Shown here piece by piece: positions 8,751 through 17,369 of a DNA stretch of 45,218 nucleotides (positions are counted from its first letter, which is position 1; each line of letters opens with the position of its first letter). Source of the DNA: JBGPRB01 sp964422155 (GTDB lineage Bacteria; Chloroflexota; Dehalococcoidia; Dehalococcoidales; RBG-16-60-22). Made by a program: the position numbers and the translations under genes. The notes beneath the pieces are model-generated. The model did no database searches. It saw only the letters and a list, made by a program, of their open reading frames with translations, and was not told where the DNA came from. The stretch covers positions 1 through 45,218 of the forward strand of contig CAYQZZ010000011.1 in the NCBI GenBank assembly GCA_964422155.1. Direction: 5' to 3'.

Positions 8751-9449
8751 ATGGTCACTAAAAAGGAAAGAAATATAGAGGTTAAAGAAATTCTATATTT
8801 CGAAAAACCGGCGGGCAGGTCAAACACCAACAAGATGTTAGAGTTTATCACCGGGAAGATAGAAACCCTGGGACTACATCAAGTGATGATAGCCTGGTCC
8901 AGCGGGTATACACTGAGGAAATTCCTTGAAGCGACTAAAAATCTAAAGCTCAAACTCGATATTACGACGGTGACCAATCCCAAGGGAGGGACCATCGGCG
9001 GAAGGAATGTGTCTATCGACGATGAAACCCGGGAGGAACTCGAGGAAAAAGGTATAAAAGTCTGCTATCTCAATGACGACATGAGACTCGGCGAACCCAT
9101 GTCTCCATCCCCCGGGCAGAAGCTCATGAGAGACATGCTGCTTCCCTGGCTGCCGGCACATATTGACCCTTTAAGTCTCGATGTTGGGTGGGACCTGTCC
9201 CTCTTGCTCATAATAAGCCAGGGATTCCGTGTCTGTGTGGGGTGTCTGGCGCTTGCCGTAAAACATGGCCTAATCCCCGAGGGTGAGAGGGTGCTGTGTC
9301 TTGCCGGGTCAGCTACGGCGTGCGTCATGCAGGCCAGCGCATCCCCCCGAACGTGCTATGTTAAAGAAATTCTCAGCTATGAACGGAACTCTGATTGGTC
9401 ACAGATGAACCAATCAAGTTTGAAAAGAATGGTAGCCATAACAAAATAG
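8751..9449 (+). CDS. protein resembling the pyruvate kinase C-terminal (alpha/beta) domain
   Basis: A 232-residue soluble protein with a strong ribosome site (GAGAGGAGG) before ATG 8751. The N-terminal part (EILYFEKPAGRSNTNKMLE, then VMIAWSSGYT) and the end (ASASPRTCYVKEILSYE) resemble stand-alone proteins with the PK_C alpha/beta fold. In pyruvate kinase that domain binds the allosteric effector. It has no kinase catalytic barrel. Cysteines lie at CVGCLA and in the TACVMQ segment. It is the last gene of the forward block and is probably co-transcribed with MmgE/PrpD. The assignment rests on pattern recall and is moderate; function unknown. Confidence 0.5.
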   Translation: MVTKKERNIEVKEILYFEKPAGRSNTNKMLEFITGKIETLGLHQVMIAWSSGYTLRKFLEATKNLKLKLDITTVTNPKGGTIGGRNVSIDDETREELEEKGIKVCYLNDDMRLGEPMSPSPGQKLMRDMLLPWLPAHIDPLSLDVGWDLSLLLIISQGFRVCVGCLALAVKHGLIPEGERVLCLAGSATACVMQASASPRTCYVKEILSYERNSDWSQMNQSSLKRMVAITK

Positions 9450-9830
9450 TTTATTCCTTAAATAACACCGCCGGGATGTAGTCAACCACCAGGGGAGCTG
9501 GCTCCGTTAAAAAATAATCTGACCATTCCCATCCTCATCCCCGACTACGCCCTTTGCGCCGCCACAATAATACGGCATCTGGTTTGGTACCGGCATTACC
9601 GAGTTGACCAAAGCGTATTCCACCCATAAATTCAGCCAAAGTGGCATAATGTAACAACATACTAGATTGTGCAGTCAGGCTAAACAACATGCAAGAATGT
9701 TAAATTACAGCCTCTAATGAATTTCTGTTCATTAATCCACTAAAGGACTCTTTCTCGCCCTATCCAGCTACTAATCGGATAATAAAGACACTTTTGTTTA
9801 TAGTGCTATTCCTTAATCTAAAGAAGACTC
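9450..9830. other. intergenic region, possible 46-codon reverse ORF at 9507-9647
   Basis: Mostly non-coding. On the reverse strand an open frame of 46 codons (ATG 9647-9645 to TAA 9509-9507) contains an EYALVNSVMPVPNQMPYYC stretch that looks protein-like, but I cannot name it and see no ribosome site. It may be a stump of a lost gene. Confidence 0.3.
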
Positions 9831-9835
9831 GTGCA

Positions 9836-9864
9836 TTGACAAATTAGTATATATCAGGTATACT
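9836..9864 (+). promoter_or_regulatory. sigma-70-type promoter with overlapping palindromic operator
   Basis: TTGACA (9836-9841) and TATACT (9859-9864) are separated by exactly 17 bases, a near-consensus housekeeping promoter. A perfect inverted repeat, AGTATA (9846-9851) and TATACT (9859-9864), spans the spacer and the -10 box, where a bound repressor would block polymerase. The first downstream gene is a MarR-family regulator, so autorepression is likely. Confidence 0.75.
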
Positions 9865-9978
9865 ATTGATATTATATAAAGTACCGGTTATAGATTTGAT
9901 TAATATTCTGCCCTGAAGAAACCAGTCTATGTCCGGGTGTAATTTTCCATTAAATAAGCGTGATAGGATTTAAGGGAT

Positions 9979-10428
9979 ATGGATAAAAAAGAAGTTATAA
10001 ACGAGATAATGGAACTGCAGCGACGGATGAGCCAGGTCATGATTCCTTACGCTATTGCGTCCTGGCGAGAACTGGATGTACCTCTAGCCCAGTTGAAAAG
10101 CCTGCTTATTATTGCCGGTAAAGGTGAGACCAATTTCAGTACCTTAGCGCAGGACCTTAGAGTTACCCCTGGGAATGTAACAGGTATCATAGAGCGCCTG
10201 GTAGAGCAGGGCCTTGTGAGCCGCAAGCCTAGCCCTGAGGATCGACGCATAATATGGCTCCAAGCCACAGACAAGGGTCGAGACCTTTTAGCTAACTTGA
10301 TGGAAAGCCAAACCCGTCACATGGTCCGTATTCTGGAGTATATGAGTCTGGAGGACCTTAAATCTCTATTGAGGGGGCTTTCGGGATTTATTCATGCCGT
10401 GGGGGAACATCAAAAGGAATTCAATTAA
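9979..10428 (+). CDS. MarR-family transcriptional regulator
   Basis: A 149-residue winged-helix protein. The recognition region reads TNFSTLAQDLRVTPGNVTG, followed by IIERLVEQGLVSRKPSPEDRR with the wing Asp-Arg pair typical of MarR. These dimeric repressors bind palindromes and release DNA on binding small lipophilic or phenolic ligands, or on oxidation. The RND exporter starts 24 bases downstream, so this is probably the local regulator of that pump. The palindrome over the promoter at 9836-9864 is the natural operator. No cysteine is obvious in the DNA-binding domain, favouring ligand sensing over redox sensing. Confidence 0.92.
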   Translation: MDKKEVINEIMELQRRMSQVMIPYAIASWRELDVPLAQLKSLLIIAGKGETNFSTLAQDLRVTPGNVTGIIERLVEQGLVSRKPSPEDRRIIWLQATDKGRDLLANLMESQTRHMVRILEYMSLEDLKSLLRGLSGFIHAVGEHQKEFN

Positions 10429-10452
10429 TATTGTATAAAGGAGAATCTTTTT

Positions 10453-13400
10453 ATGTGGCATCTTACTAAATTGGCACTGCGCAGTAGAGTCGTTACCATT
10501 CTACTGGCGCTGGCCGTCGCCGGAGTTTCCATCTTTGCATTCCTGGGACTCAAGGTGGAACTCATACCAGATATCAGTTTCCCTTATACCACGGTGTTTA
10601 CGGTTTACCCTCAGGCCACCCCGGATACCGTGGTGAATGAAGTTACCTCGCCTATCGAAAAAGTTGTCTGGGATGAATGGTCAGGAAAAGGTTTAAAGCA
10701 TGTTACCTCCACGTCTTCCGCCGGTATGTCCATGGTGATGGCGGAGTTCGAGTATGGTACGGATATGACGGCAATGGGCAACAGTCTCAACGAAGGCATC
10801 AGTAAGCTCACCTTACCGCAGGCGGTCATCAATTTCCCCAAGGTGATGGGAAGTAACACTAAAAATCCGCAAATCATTCCCATTAATATGAATATCCTGC
10901 CGCTAATGAATCTGAGCCTATCCGGAGACCTGCCTCCGGAGCAACTCAAGCAGATTGCCGTAACGCAAATCGTCCCTGAGCTTACAAAGGTTGAGGGTGT
11001 ACTCCGGGTGGACACGGAAGGCGGGGATAAGGACCAGGTCGTCATTGCTCCTGACCCGGATAAGATGAACCGGTACGGCGTCTCAATGGCCCAGATTGCG
11101 GGGCTGCTCGGCACCGGCTATTCTTCCCTGAATGAAATCGAAAACACTTCTCTCGGCCTGGATAGCGTCAAACTGTCCGGTGTCGCCATGGTCAGCAAGA
11201 GCCCGCCGCCGTTGTCGGCCATTACGCGCACCAATGGTAAACCCAGCGTGGGCATATCGGTGGTAAAGACGGAAGCGGCCAATACTGTAGAGACCGCCAA
11301 TGCCATTAACGCCAAAGTGGCAGAATTAAAAGGAAAGCTGGGCAGCGGCGTCACTATCAGCACTATCTTTGACCAATCGGATTTCATCAAGGCCAGCATC
11401 AACCAGCTCTGGGAAAAAGCCATTATCGGCGGCGTGCTGGCAATACTGGTGGTCTTTCTCTTCCTCTGGGCGGTTCGCGCCTCGCTGATAACCGCTATCT
11501 CGATTCCCCTGAGTCTTTTAATCGGTTTTTTTTGCATGAGTTTAACCGGGATTACTTTAAACATACTGACCTTAATGGCCATGGCATTGGCCGTCGGCCG
11601 ACTAATCGATGATAGTATCGTGATGGTAGAAATAATTTTCCGCCGCATACGCCGGGGGGAAAACTTCAAGGAGGCAGCCATCGGGGGTGCCAGGGAGGTA
11701 GCCACTCCGATTACCACCGCCACGCTAGCTACCGTAGCTATCTTTATACCGTTGATGTTCGTCGGCGGCATCGTGGGGGAGATATTTATCCCCTTTGCCC
11801 TGACAGTAACATTCGCCATGCTGGCCTCACTACTGGTAGCACTAATGCTGATTCCGGCCCTATCCAAGTGGTTGGTGAGTTCCAAACCGAAAATAATTGC
11901 GATACGGGACAACTGGTACCAGAAAATCTATACCAGGGCGTTAAAATGGACGCTCGGACACCGTGTTACCGTGGTGGCGATTGCCGTCGTGCTGTTGATA
12001 GGCAGTATGGGGCTCCTTTCGGTAACCGGCACTTCTTTCATGTCCGGCGCAATGGGCGAAGCAACCATCTCTGTCAATATCGCCCTGCCGGCTAATACTG
12101 AAATCAGCGCTACCAGCGCCGTTGCGGCTAAAGTAGAGACACTGCTCAGCGGGAATGCGGCGATAAAGAGCTTCCAGTCAACCATCGGTACATCCACCTC
12201 GATGGCCGGTATCATGAGCGCGTCCCAGGGGGGAGGTGGTTCCAATACGGCGACGATAATCGTTTACCTGAAATCCAACGCGGACTTGCAGCAGGAGGTT
12301 TCAGCGATAAATAAAGCCTGCCAGGGTATTGTAGAAAACGGACTTATCACAGTCGGCTCGGATTCCGGGGGCGGAATGGGAGGGGGAGGATTTTCCATTT
12401 CCAATGTGAATCTCTCCGTCCAGGGGCAAAACCAGGAAGATATCGCCAGAGTCACCGCCCAACTCATGGAAAAGCTCCAGGGCGTCAATGGTATCGCCGA
12501 TGTGAAAAGCGATTTGACGACGGTTGTGCCCAAGCTGAATATTGCCGTAGACCCGGCCAAAGCGGCCACTTTAGGATTACCGGCCACCCAGATGGCCCAA
12601 TTGCAGCAGGAGTTCATACTGCTGATGAACGGCGGGACTTTACCCGGGAAGACGGTGACCATTGATAATGAAAGCTATCCCATCTACATCAAGGGGATAG
12701 CCCAGAACCTTAGCGACGCGGAACAAGCGAAAAATCTGAAGATAGGTTTCCCCAAGTCCGTAACCCTGAATGATATCGCCGATGTTGCCATACTGGAACT
12801 GCCATCGCATGTCAGCCATACTGATACGGTACTATCCGCCACAATTACGGGCACAATAACCGATAAAAACGTCGGGACGGTAAACAAGGCAATTCAACAA
12901 CAGGTAGACGCCCTGCCGGCACATCCCGGGGTGAATATAGTGACAGCCGGGATAGCCGAGGAAATGGGTAACACTTTCTCCAGGATGTTTATCGCCATTA
13001 TCGTGGCTATCATCATAGTATTCCTGATAGTTATATTAATGATGCGCTCCATAATCAACCCGTTGATTATCATGGTCAGCCTGCCTTTAGCCTTTATCGG
13101 TTCTATCCCGGCTTTGCTCATCAGCGGCTATACGCTTGGAGTATCGGCTTTGATGGGCTTACTAATGCTCGTAGGGATTGTACTGACGAATGCTATCGTA
13201 CTGGTGTCCATGGTGGAACAACAACGTAAGAACGGCTTGAGTATTCAGGATGCCCTGCTCGAGGGCGGCAAGACACGCTTACGCCCGATACTCATGACCG
13301 CTCTGACCACCATCCTGGCGATGGTTCCCATGGCGGTAAGCGTCAGCTCCGGCAATATGTTAGGCGCCGAGCTAGCGATTGTCGTGATCGGCGGCATGGT

Positions 13401-13485
13401 AAGTTCAACATTCTTGACTTTGTTTGTTATTCCGGCTATTTACAGCCTAGTCCATCGGCGACAAAAACAACCTATTGCCCGATAA
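10453..13485 (+). CDS. RND-superfamily efflux transporter (AcrB/HAE1 type)
   Basis: A 1010-residue inner-membrane pump with the RND plan: TM1 at the N-terminus (ILLALAVAGVSIFAFLGL), a large extracytoplasmic loop, a bundle of TM helices around residues 325-495, a second large loop and a final bundle from about 840. The TM4 proton-relay region keeps Asp residues (GRLIDDSIVMVE). A Gly/Ser-rich GGGMGGGGF segment lies in the second loop. These pumps use the proton gradient to expel hydrophobic compounds. No membrane-fusion or outer-membrane partner is adjacent, so it may work alone as in single-membrane cells. It has a good site (AAAGGAG) and is co-transcribed with the MarR gene. Confidence 0.93.
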   Translation: MWHLTKLALRSRVVTILLALAVAGVSIFAFLGLKVELIPDISFPYTTVFTVYPQATPDTVVNEVTSPIEKVVWDEWSGKGLKHVTSTSSAGMSMVMAEFEYGTDMTAMGNSLNEGISKLTLPQAVINFPKVMGSNTKNPQIIPINMNILPLMNLSLSGDLPPEQLKQIAVTQIVPELTKVEGVLRVDTEGGDKDQVVIAPDPDKMNRYGVSMAQIAGLLGTGYSSLNEIENTSLGLDSVKLSGVAMVSKSPPPLSAITRTNGKPSVGISVVKTEAANTVETANAINAKVAELKGKLGSGVTISTIFDQSDFIKASINQLWEKAIIGGVLAILVVFLFLWAVRASLITAISIPLSLLIGFFCMSLTGITLNILTLMAMALAVGRLIDDSIVMVEIIFRRIRRGENFKEAAIGGAREVATPITTATLATVAIFIPLMFVGGIVGEIFIPFALTVTFAMLASLLVALMLIPALSKWLVSSKPKIIAIRDNWYQKIYTRALKWTLGHRVTVVAIAVVLLIGSMGLLSVTGTSFMSGAMGEATISVNIALPANTEISATSAVAAKVETLLSGNAAIKSFQSTIGTSTSMAGIMSASQGGGGSNTATIIVYLKSNADLQQEVSAINKACQGIVENGLITVGSDSGGGMGGGGFSISNVNLSVQGQNQEDIARVTAQLMEKLQGVNGIADVKSDLTTVVPKLNIAVDPAKAATLGLPATQMAQLQQEFILLMNGGTLPGKTVTIDNESYPIYIKGIAQNLSDAEQAKNLKIGFPKSVTLNDIADVAILELPSHVSHTDTVLSATITGTITDKNVGTVNKAIQQQVDALPAHPGVNIVTAGIAEEMGNTFSRMFIAIIVAIIIVFLIVILMMRSIINPLIIMVSLPLAFIGSIPALLISGYTLGVSALMGLLMLVGIVLTNAIVLVSMVEQQRKNGLSIQDALLEGGKTRLRPILMTALTTILAMVPMAVSVSSGNMLGAELAIVVIGGMVSSTFLTLFVIPAIYSLVHRRQKQPIAR

Positions 13486-13499
13486 TAAATTAAGCCAAC

Positions 13500-13538
13500 C
13501 TCAGGGACGCTCTCCTGAATCAATTCAGCGTCCCTGAG
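13500..13538 (+). terminator. strong hairpin after the RND gene
   Basis: A 12-base perfect stem, CTCAGGGACGCT (13500-13511) with AGCGTCCCTGAG (13527-13538), closes a 15-base loop 14 bases after the RND stop codon. No T-tract follows, so it may be a factor-dependent terminator or an mRNA 3'-end stabiliser. Confidence 0.55.
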
Positions 13539-13654
13539 AACTTCCCGTTTGAACTGCAATCTCCAAGTGACCTTACGATAAAATACCTACCTCACATTCT
13601 GTTGGATTAAGATTCAACAAAATGAGTATTTGTTACCTCAAGCAGAGTTAATAA

Positions 13655-13795
13655 TCCCCTATTATTGCCGGCTGGCTGGCTGATACCACGGGGACATTGG
13701 TCTGGTCATTTTATTTAACCATGACCGGCGGTATATTATCCCTGATTTTACTAATAATAGCCTGGAGAAAATCCGCTTCTTGCGGAGAGTACTGA
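13655..13795 (+). pseudogene. C-terminal stump of an MFS transporter
   Basis: A frame without a start codon, ending at TGA 13793-13795, reads PIIAGWLADTTGTLVWSFY and then a hydrophobic helix TGGILSLILLIIAW with a short polar tail. The GWLADTTG loop before a last TM helix is the usual end of major-facilitator transporters. About 46 codons survive, cut off upstream by a stop at 13652-13654. Remnant status is clear; the MFS assignment is moderate. Confidence 0.55.
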
Positions 13796-13832
13796 AAAAG
13801 AGGTGTAGGATTCGGACTGTTTCAGTTGGAGA

Positions 13833-15137
13833 TTAATATGTCATAAAACTGGGTAGCCAGGTAGCAAGAGCTGGAAAAACCATAAGTAAGACAGCTAAAA
13901 CGAACATGCACGCTAAAAATGGGAATATGCCCTTATAGATAGTGGTCAGAGGTACCCCTTCGGCGACTCCATAAATGACAAAAACATTTATTCCTACTGG
14001 GGGCGCGATAACGCCCATTTCTACCAGTACGACCATGATAACACCAAACCATATAGGGTCCCATCCTACCGACAATATGAGTGGATAAAATATGGGAATT
14101 GTCAATACGATCAGGGCAAGCTCATCCATAAACATGCTGATAACGTAATATATGGCTATTACCGCAATCAGCACCAGGTATTTATTCATGTGCATGGCTT
14201 CTACCCAGTTAACCAGCATAGTAGGTATATTGGTAACTGTTAAAAAGTGCCCAAAAACAAAAGCCCCGGCTACTATTACCATGATAAAGCAATTTATTCT
14301 TATAGCATCCCTGACACCGTTTAAAAATCCCTGCCAGGTAAGCTGTCTCCTGACCAGACCGATAACGATGACGCCGGCAGTTCCCGCAGCGGCAGCGTAG
14401 GTGGGGCTGAACCATCCCAGGAATATTCCCAGTATCACCAGTAAAAACAAAACTAATGCTTCAATTATTCCGGTCATGCCCTGGATTTTTTGCTTCCACG
14501 TGGTTGGGCCGCCGGGAGGGGCTAATTTGGGGTTGCGGATAGTTATAATTAATACCGTAACGGCAAAAAGAGTTGCCAGTATGATACCAGGAATAACACC
14601 TGATATAAATAACTTGCCTATGGAATTTTCAGTCATGATGCCATAGACAAGGAATATGGTACTGGGCGGGATGAGAATTCCCAGACTACCGGCAGCAGCC
14701 ACGCATCCTGTTGCCAGCGCATCGTCATATTTGTATCTTTTCATTTCAGGTAAAGAGACCCTGCCCATGGCCGCGGCGGTAGCATTAGTCGAGCCGCAGA
14801 TAGCAGAAAACATAGCACAAGCGGCTATGGTGGATATCGCCAGTCCGCCTGGCAGTCTACCAAACATGGTATATCCCGCATCGTACAATCGCCGGCTGAT
14901 GCCGGTATAGAAGGCAAGCGTACCCATCAGGATAAACATGGTTATGGCAGTATACGAATACGAAGAAAAAACGTCGAAAAGGTCTCTGGTAACAATGCTT
15001 AACCCCGGCCCGAGGCCCCTCAAAGCTGAGAAGCCGATAATACCGACAAGAGCCATGGCAAAACCGATGGGCATGCGCAGAAGAAAGAGAATGACCATGA
15101 AGACAGTCAGGACAATAGCAAGAGTTACCGGATTCAT
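13833..15137 (-). CDS. dctM: TRAP transporter large permease subunit (DctM type)
   Basis: A 434-residue polytopic membrane protein of the TRAP large-subunit family, the channel-forming part that uses a sodium gradient. The family signature AAGSLGILIPPSTIFLVYG is present near residue 150, and a second GVIAPPVGINVFVIYG repeat near residue 375, as expected from the inverted-repeat fold. About eleven or twelve hydrophobic helices are visible. It overlaps the small-subunit gene by four bases (ATGA type), so the two are translationally coupled. With the upstream binding protein it completes a tripartite importer, most often for C4-dicarboxylates or other organic acids. Confidence 0.95.
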   Translation of the reverse strand: MNPVTLAIVLTVFMVILFLLRMPIGFAMALVGIIGFSALRGLGPGLSIVTRDLFDVFSSYSYTAITMFILMGTLAFYTGISRRLYDAGYTMFGRLPGGLAISTIAACAMFSAICGSTNATAAAMGRVSLPEMKRYKYDDALATGCVAAAGSLGILIPPSTIFLVYGIMTENSIGKLFISGVIPGIILATLFAVTVLIITIRNPKLAPPGGPTTWKQKIQGMTGIIEALVLFLLVILGIFLGWFSPTYAAAAGTAGVIVIGLVRRQLTWQGFLNGVRDAIRINCFIMVIVAGAFVFGHFLTVTNIPTMLVNWVEAMHMNKYLVLIAVIAIYYVISMFMDELALIVLTIPIFYPLILSVGWDPIWFGVIMVVLVEMGVIAPPVGINVFVIYGVAEGVPLTTIYKGIFPFLACMFVLAVLLMVFPALATWLPSFMTY

Positions 15138-15619
15138 CTGGTCCGCATCCTGAAAATATTAATGGTCTGCAGCAAGAGAACCAGAATGACAACTATGGCA
15201 CAGATACCCTGGAACCAGATAAAAGGGTAAATGGGCATTTCCACGGTCATGGAAACTTCACCTGATCTGAGTATGTCTATTCCGTACAGGAAACTTCTCC
15301 AGGCGACAATGCTCCAGAGTATTATCCCCAATACGTTTACGAATAAACCGATGATTTTTCGCCAGAATCGTGATAGCCGTGCTTCCAGAACCTCAACCTC
15401 AATATGACCATGATTTACCTGGACCTCAGGAATAGCGAAGACAATAGCTATCACCGCGACTAAACCGATACTATCAAATGACCAATTTAAGGGATTTTTA
15501 AATACTTTGTTCATGATTATATCGGCCACGGAAATTAATAATACGTAAATCATGCCGATACCAGCAATGACATGGAACCATTTAGACAAGGGAGTCATAA
15601 ATTTATCAAATTTTCCCAT
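15134..15619 (-). CDS. dctQ: TRAP transporter small permease subunit (DctQ type)
   Basis: A 161-residue membrane protein with four predicted helices. The centre carries FAIPEVQVNHGHIEVEVL, matching the conserved DctQ pattern in which a helix is followed by VNxGHI. The small subunit packs against DctM and helps receive the substrate-loaded binding protein. It ends in the four-base overlap with dctM. It is separated from the binding-protein gene by 126 bases holding a strong hairpin. No clear ribosome site precedes ATG 15619; translation may depend on the weak GACGAGAA sequence. Confidence 0.9.
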   Translation of the reverse strand: MGKFDKFMTPLSKWFHVIAGIGMIYVLLISVADIIMNKVFKNPLNWSFDSIGLVAVIAIVFAIPEVQVNHGHIEVEVLEARLSRFWRKIIGLFVNVLGIILWSIVAWRSFLYGIDILRSGEVSMTVEMPIYPFIWFQGICAIVVILVLLLQTINIFRMRTR

Positions 15620-15684
15620 TACAAAACATTCTCGTCATTATATTTTAAGAATATATGGTACTACCCCTGTATCGTTTAAAATCA

Positions 15685-15720
15685 GGGATGCACCGGTCTT
15701 AATCAGGACCAATGCATCCC
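15685..15720 (-). promoter_or_regulatory. two-part hairpin between dctP and dctQ
   Basis: GGGATGCA (15685-15692) pairs with TGCATCCC (15713-15720), and inside it GGTC (15695-15698) pairs with GACC (15707-15710). The T-rich stretch on the reverse strand beyond it is weak. Such intercistronic hairpins often keep binding-protein mRNA more abundant than permease mRNA. Confidence 0.6.
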
Positions 15721-15745
15721 CAATCTTTGTTTTTGAGCCTGGTAT

Positions 15746-16846
15746 CTATTTAGGTGCGAATGGAACTATATTTTTGTCTGCCCAATCGAGACACTCTTTC
15801 TCTGATGGGGCTTTCTTTCCCAATGTTGATACCCGCTCTATGAGGTATTTTTCATATTCAGCTACAGGACCCTTTGATGCTCTATCTGTTATATAGGCGT
15901 CAAGTGCCGGTTTGGCAGCGGCGACAAATCTTGCCATCTCATCTGGGGATAGCTCGATAAGTTCCTTGCCCGGCATCGATTTGAAGAGGTCAATGGCCGC
16001 TTTATCATAGGCTGTCCAGGACATAGCGTGTTTGTCTACCCATTGCTCGCTGATTTTGGTAATCTTATCCTGGATGTCTTTGGGAAGGGAATCCCACTTG
16101 GCTTTGTTCATACAAACGTAGAAGCCGGCGGTACTGCCTATTCCATAGGTGCCGGTCACGTAGTTGACCACCTCTGCCTGTTTCCATCCCTTAAGCGGCT
16201 CACGCGGAGTAAAGCTACCATCAATGGTGCCTTTGGACATCAGTTCATAGGCATCACCCTGACCGGCCGCGTAACCCTTGGCGCCCAGGGCTTCGATAAT
16301 TTTCGCACCGATACCCGTAGAACGGATAACCATACCCTTCAGGTCTTCCAGCTTTCTAACGGGTTTTTTGGTGGTGTAAATAACCTGTGGCCCGTGGGCA
16401 TGGAAATACAATAAGTGATATTTATCCCATTCGGCCAGCTTGTATTTACTCAGGAAATCCCAGGCAGTTTTGGTAGCTGTCCAGCCATCGGGATAGTTAT
16501 GAGGCATATCAATCAATTCACTGAGAGGAAAACGGCCCAGGGTGTAGGCGGTGCAGGACATACCGATATCAGCAATACCGGTTTCGACAGCATCGGCGAT
16601 TTTATTAGAGGCCGCCAGTTGCCCGGCAGGGTAATAGGTAATTTCCACCCGCCCGTTGGTCTGTTTTTTAATTTCGTCGCACCATTGTTTGGCGAGAATT
16701 GAGTTCCAGTTGGTCGGGGGGAAGAAATCGGCGTAGGTTAATTTAATAACTTCAGTGGGTTGGGTGGTTGCTTGGCAGGCAGAAAGGACAGGCAATAATA
16801 CAACTACCAAGGTAAGAGTAATTAAAACTAATAAAAATCTTTTCAT
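15746..16846 (-). CDS. dctP: TRAP transporter substrate-binding protein (DctP family), lipoprotein
   Basis: A 366-residue extracytoplasmic solute receptor. It begins with a lipoprotein signal peptide: MKRF, a hydrophobic core, and the lipobox LSAC with the anchoring Cys near residue 23. The mature part shows DctP landmarks: WCDEIKKQTNGRVEITYYPAGQL near residues 47-69 (written here as one family segment), a central LEDLKGMVIRSTG with the Arg that normally salt-bridges the substrate carboxylate, and TIDGSFTP. The ligand is therefore probably a carboxylic acid. AAGGAGG precedes ATG 16846. It is the first gene of the transporter operon; an outer-face lipid anchor suits a cell without a periplasm. 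Confidence 0.93.
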   Translation of the reverse strand: MKRFLLVLITLTLVVVLLPVLSACQATTQPTEVIKLTYADFFPPTNWNSILAKQWCDEIKKQTNGRVEITYYPAGQLAASNKIADAVETGIADIGMSCTAYTLGRFPLSELIDMPHNYPDGWTATKTAWDFLSKYKLAEWDKYHLLYFHAHGPQVIYTTKKPVRKLEDLKGMVIRSTGIGAKIIEALGAKGYAAGQGDAYELMSKGTIDGSFTPREPLKGWKQAEVVNYVTGTYGIGSTAGFYVCMNKAKWDSLPKDIQDKITKISEQWVDKHAMSWTAYDKAAIDLFKSMPGKELIELSPDEMARFVAAAKPALDAYITDRASKGPVAEYEKYLIERVSTLGKKAPSEKECLDWADKNIVPFAPK

Positions 16847-17369
16847 TTATTTACCTCCTTAAGTATTGGCAATCGCCTTCAGGCTTGATTTCGCTCACAT
16901 GATATCGTCACCTCCTGTTTATGATTTTTGTATGTGTCGCATTAATATGCTTAAAAAAACTGTCAATACTCCTTGCTTTGTTCCAACCTATTGACCTAAA
17001 TTACAACAATATTTAGCGAATGTCAATCGGGTGGAAGGTTAAGTAGTAAGTGATATTTATTAATTATGCTTTACCTGAGCGTGGTAACCTTGGGAGCGGT
17101 ATAAATATTATTTCCCGGGTGATTTAACGACATGCCGGGTCCGGAGCTTTATATACGATAATTGAGGAATAAGGTCAGTTTGGCCGTCCGTTATGGGCTT
17201 AATTCCTACTTCTTCATAGGTATCAATCTACTATCTTGTTACCTTCGCTAATATGAAAAGAAAATGCAACCCTTCATTTACAGGTTAATAATGTCTGCCG
17301 CTTTGGGCTTAGGGCTAACGTCATTCTTTCTCTGCCTAACAAGAATAGGTTTACGTTCTTCGCGAGACA
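16847..17369. other. gene-free stretch upstream of the TRAP operon
   Basis: AT-rich sequence that should contain the TRAP operon promoter. TGTCAA at 16961-16966 is a reverse-strand TTGACA, but I see no convincing -10 at the right distance. No coding remnant or RNA was recognised. Confidence 0.4.

Noticed and set aside
9507..9647. 46-codon reverse ORF as a real gene
   Set aside because: No ribosome site and no nameable similarity; it is listed only within the intergenic note as a possible stump.
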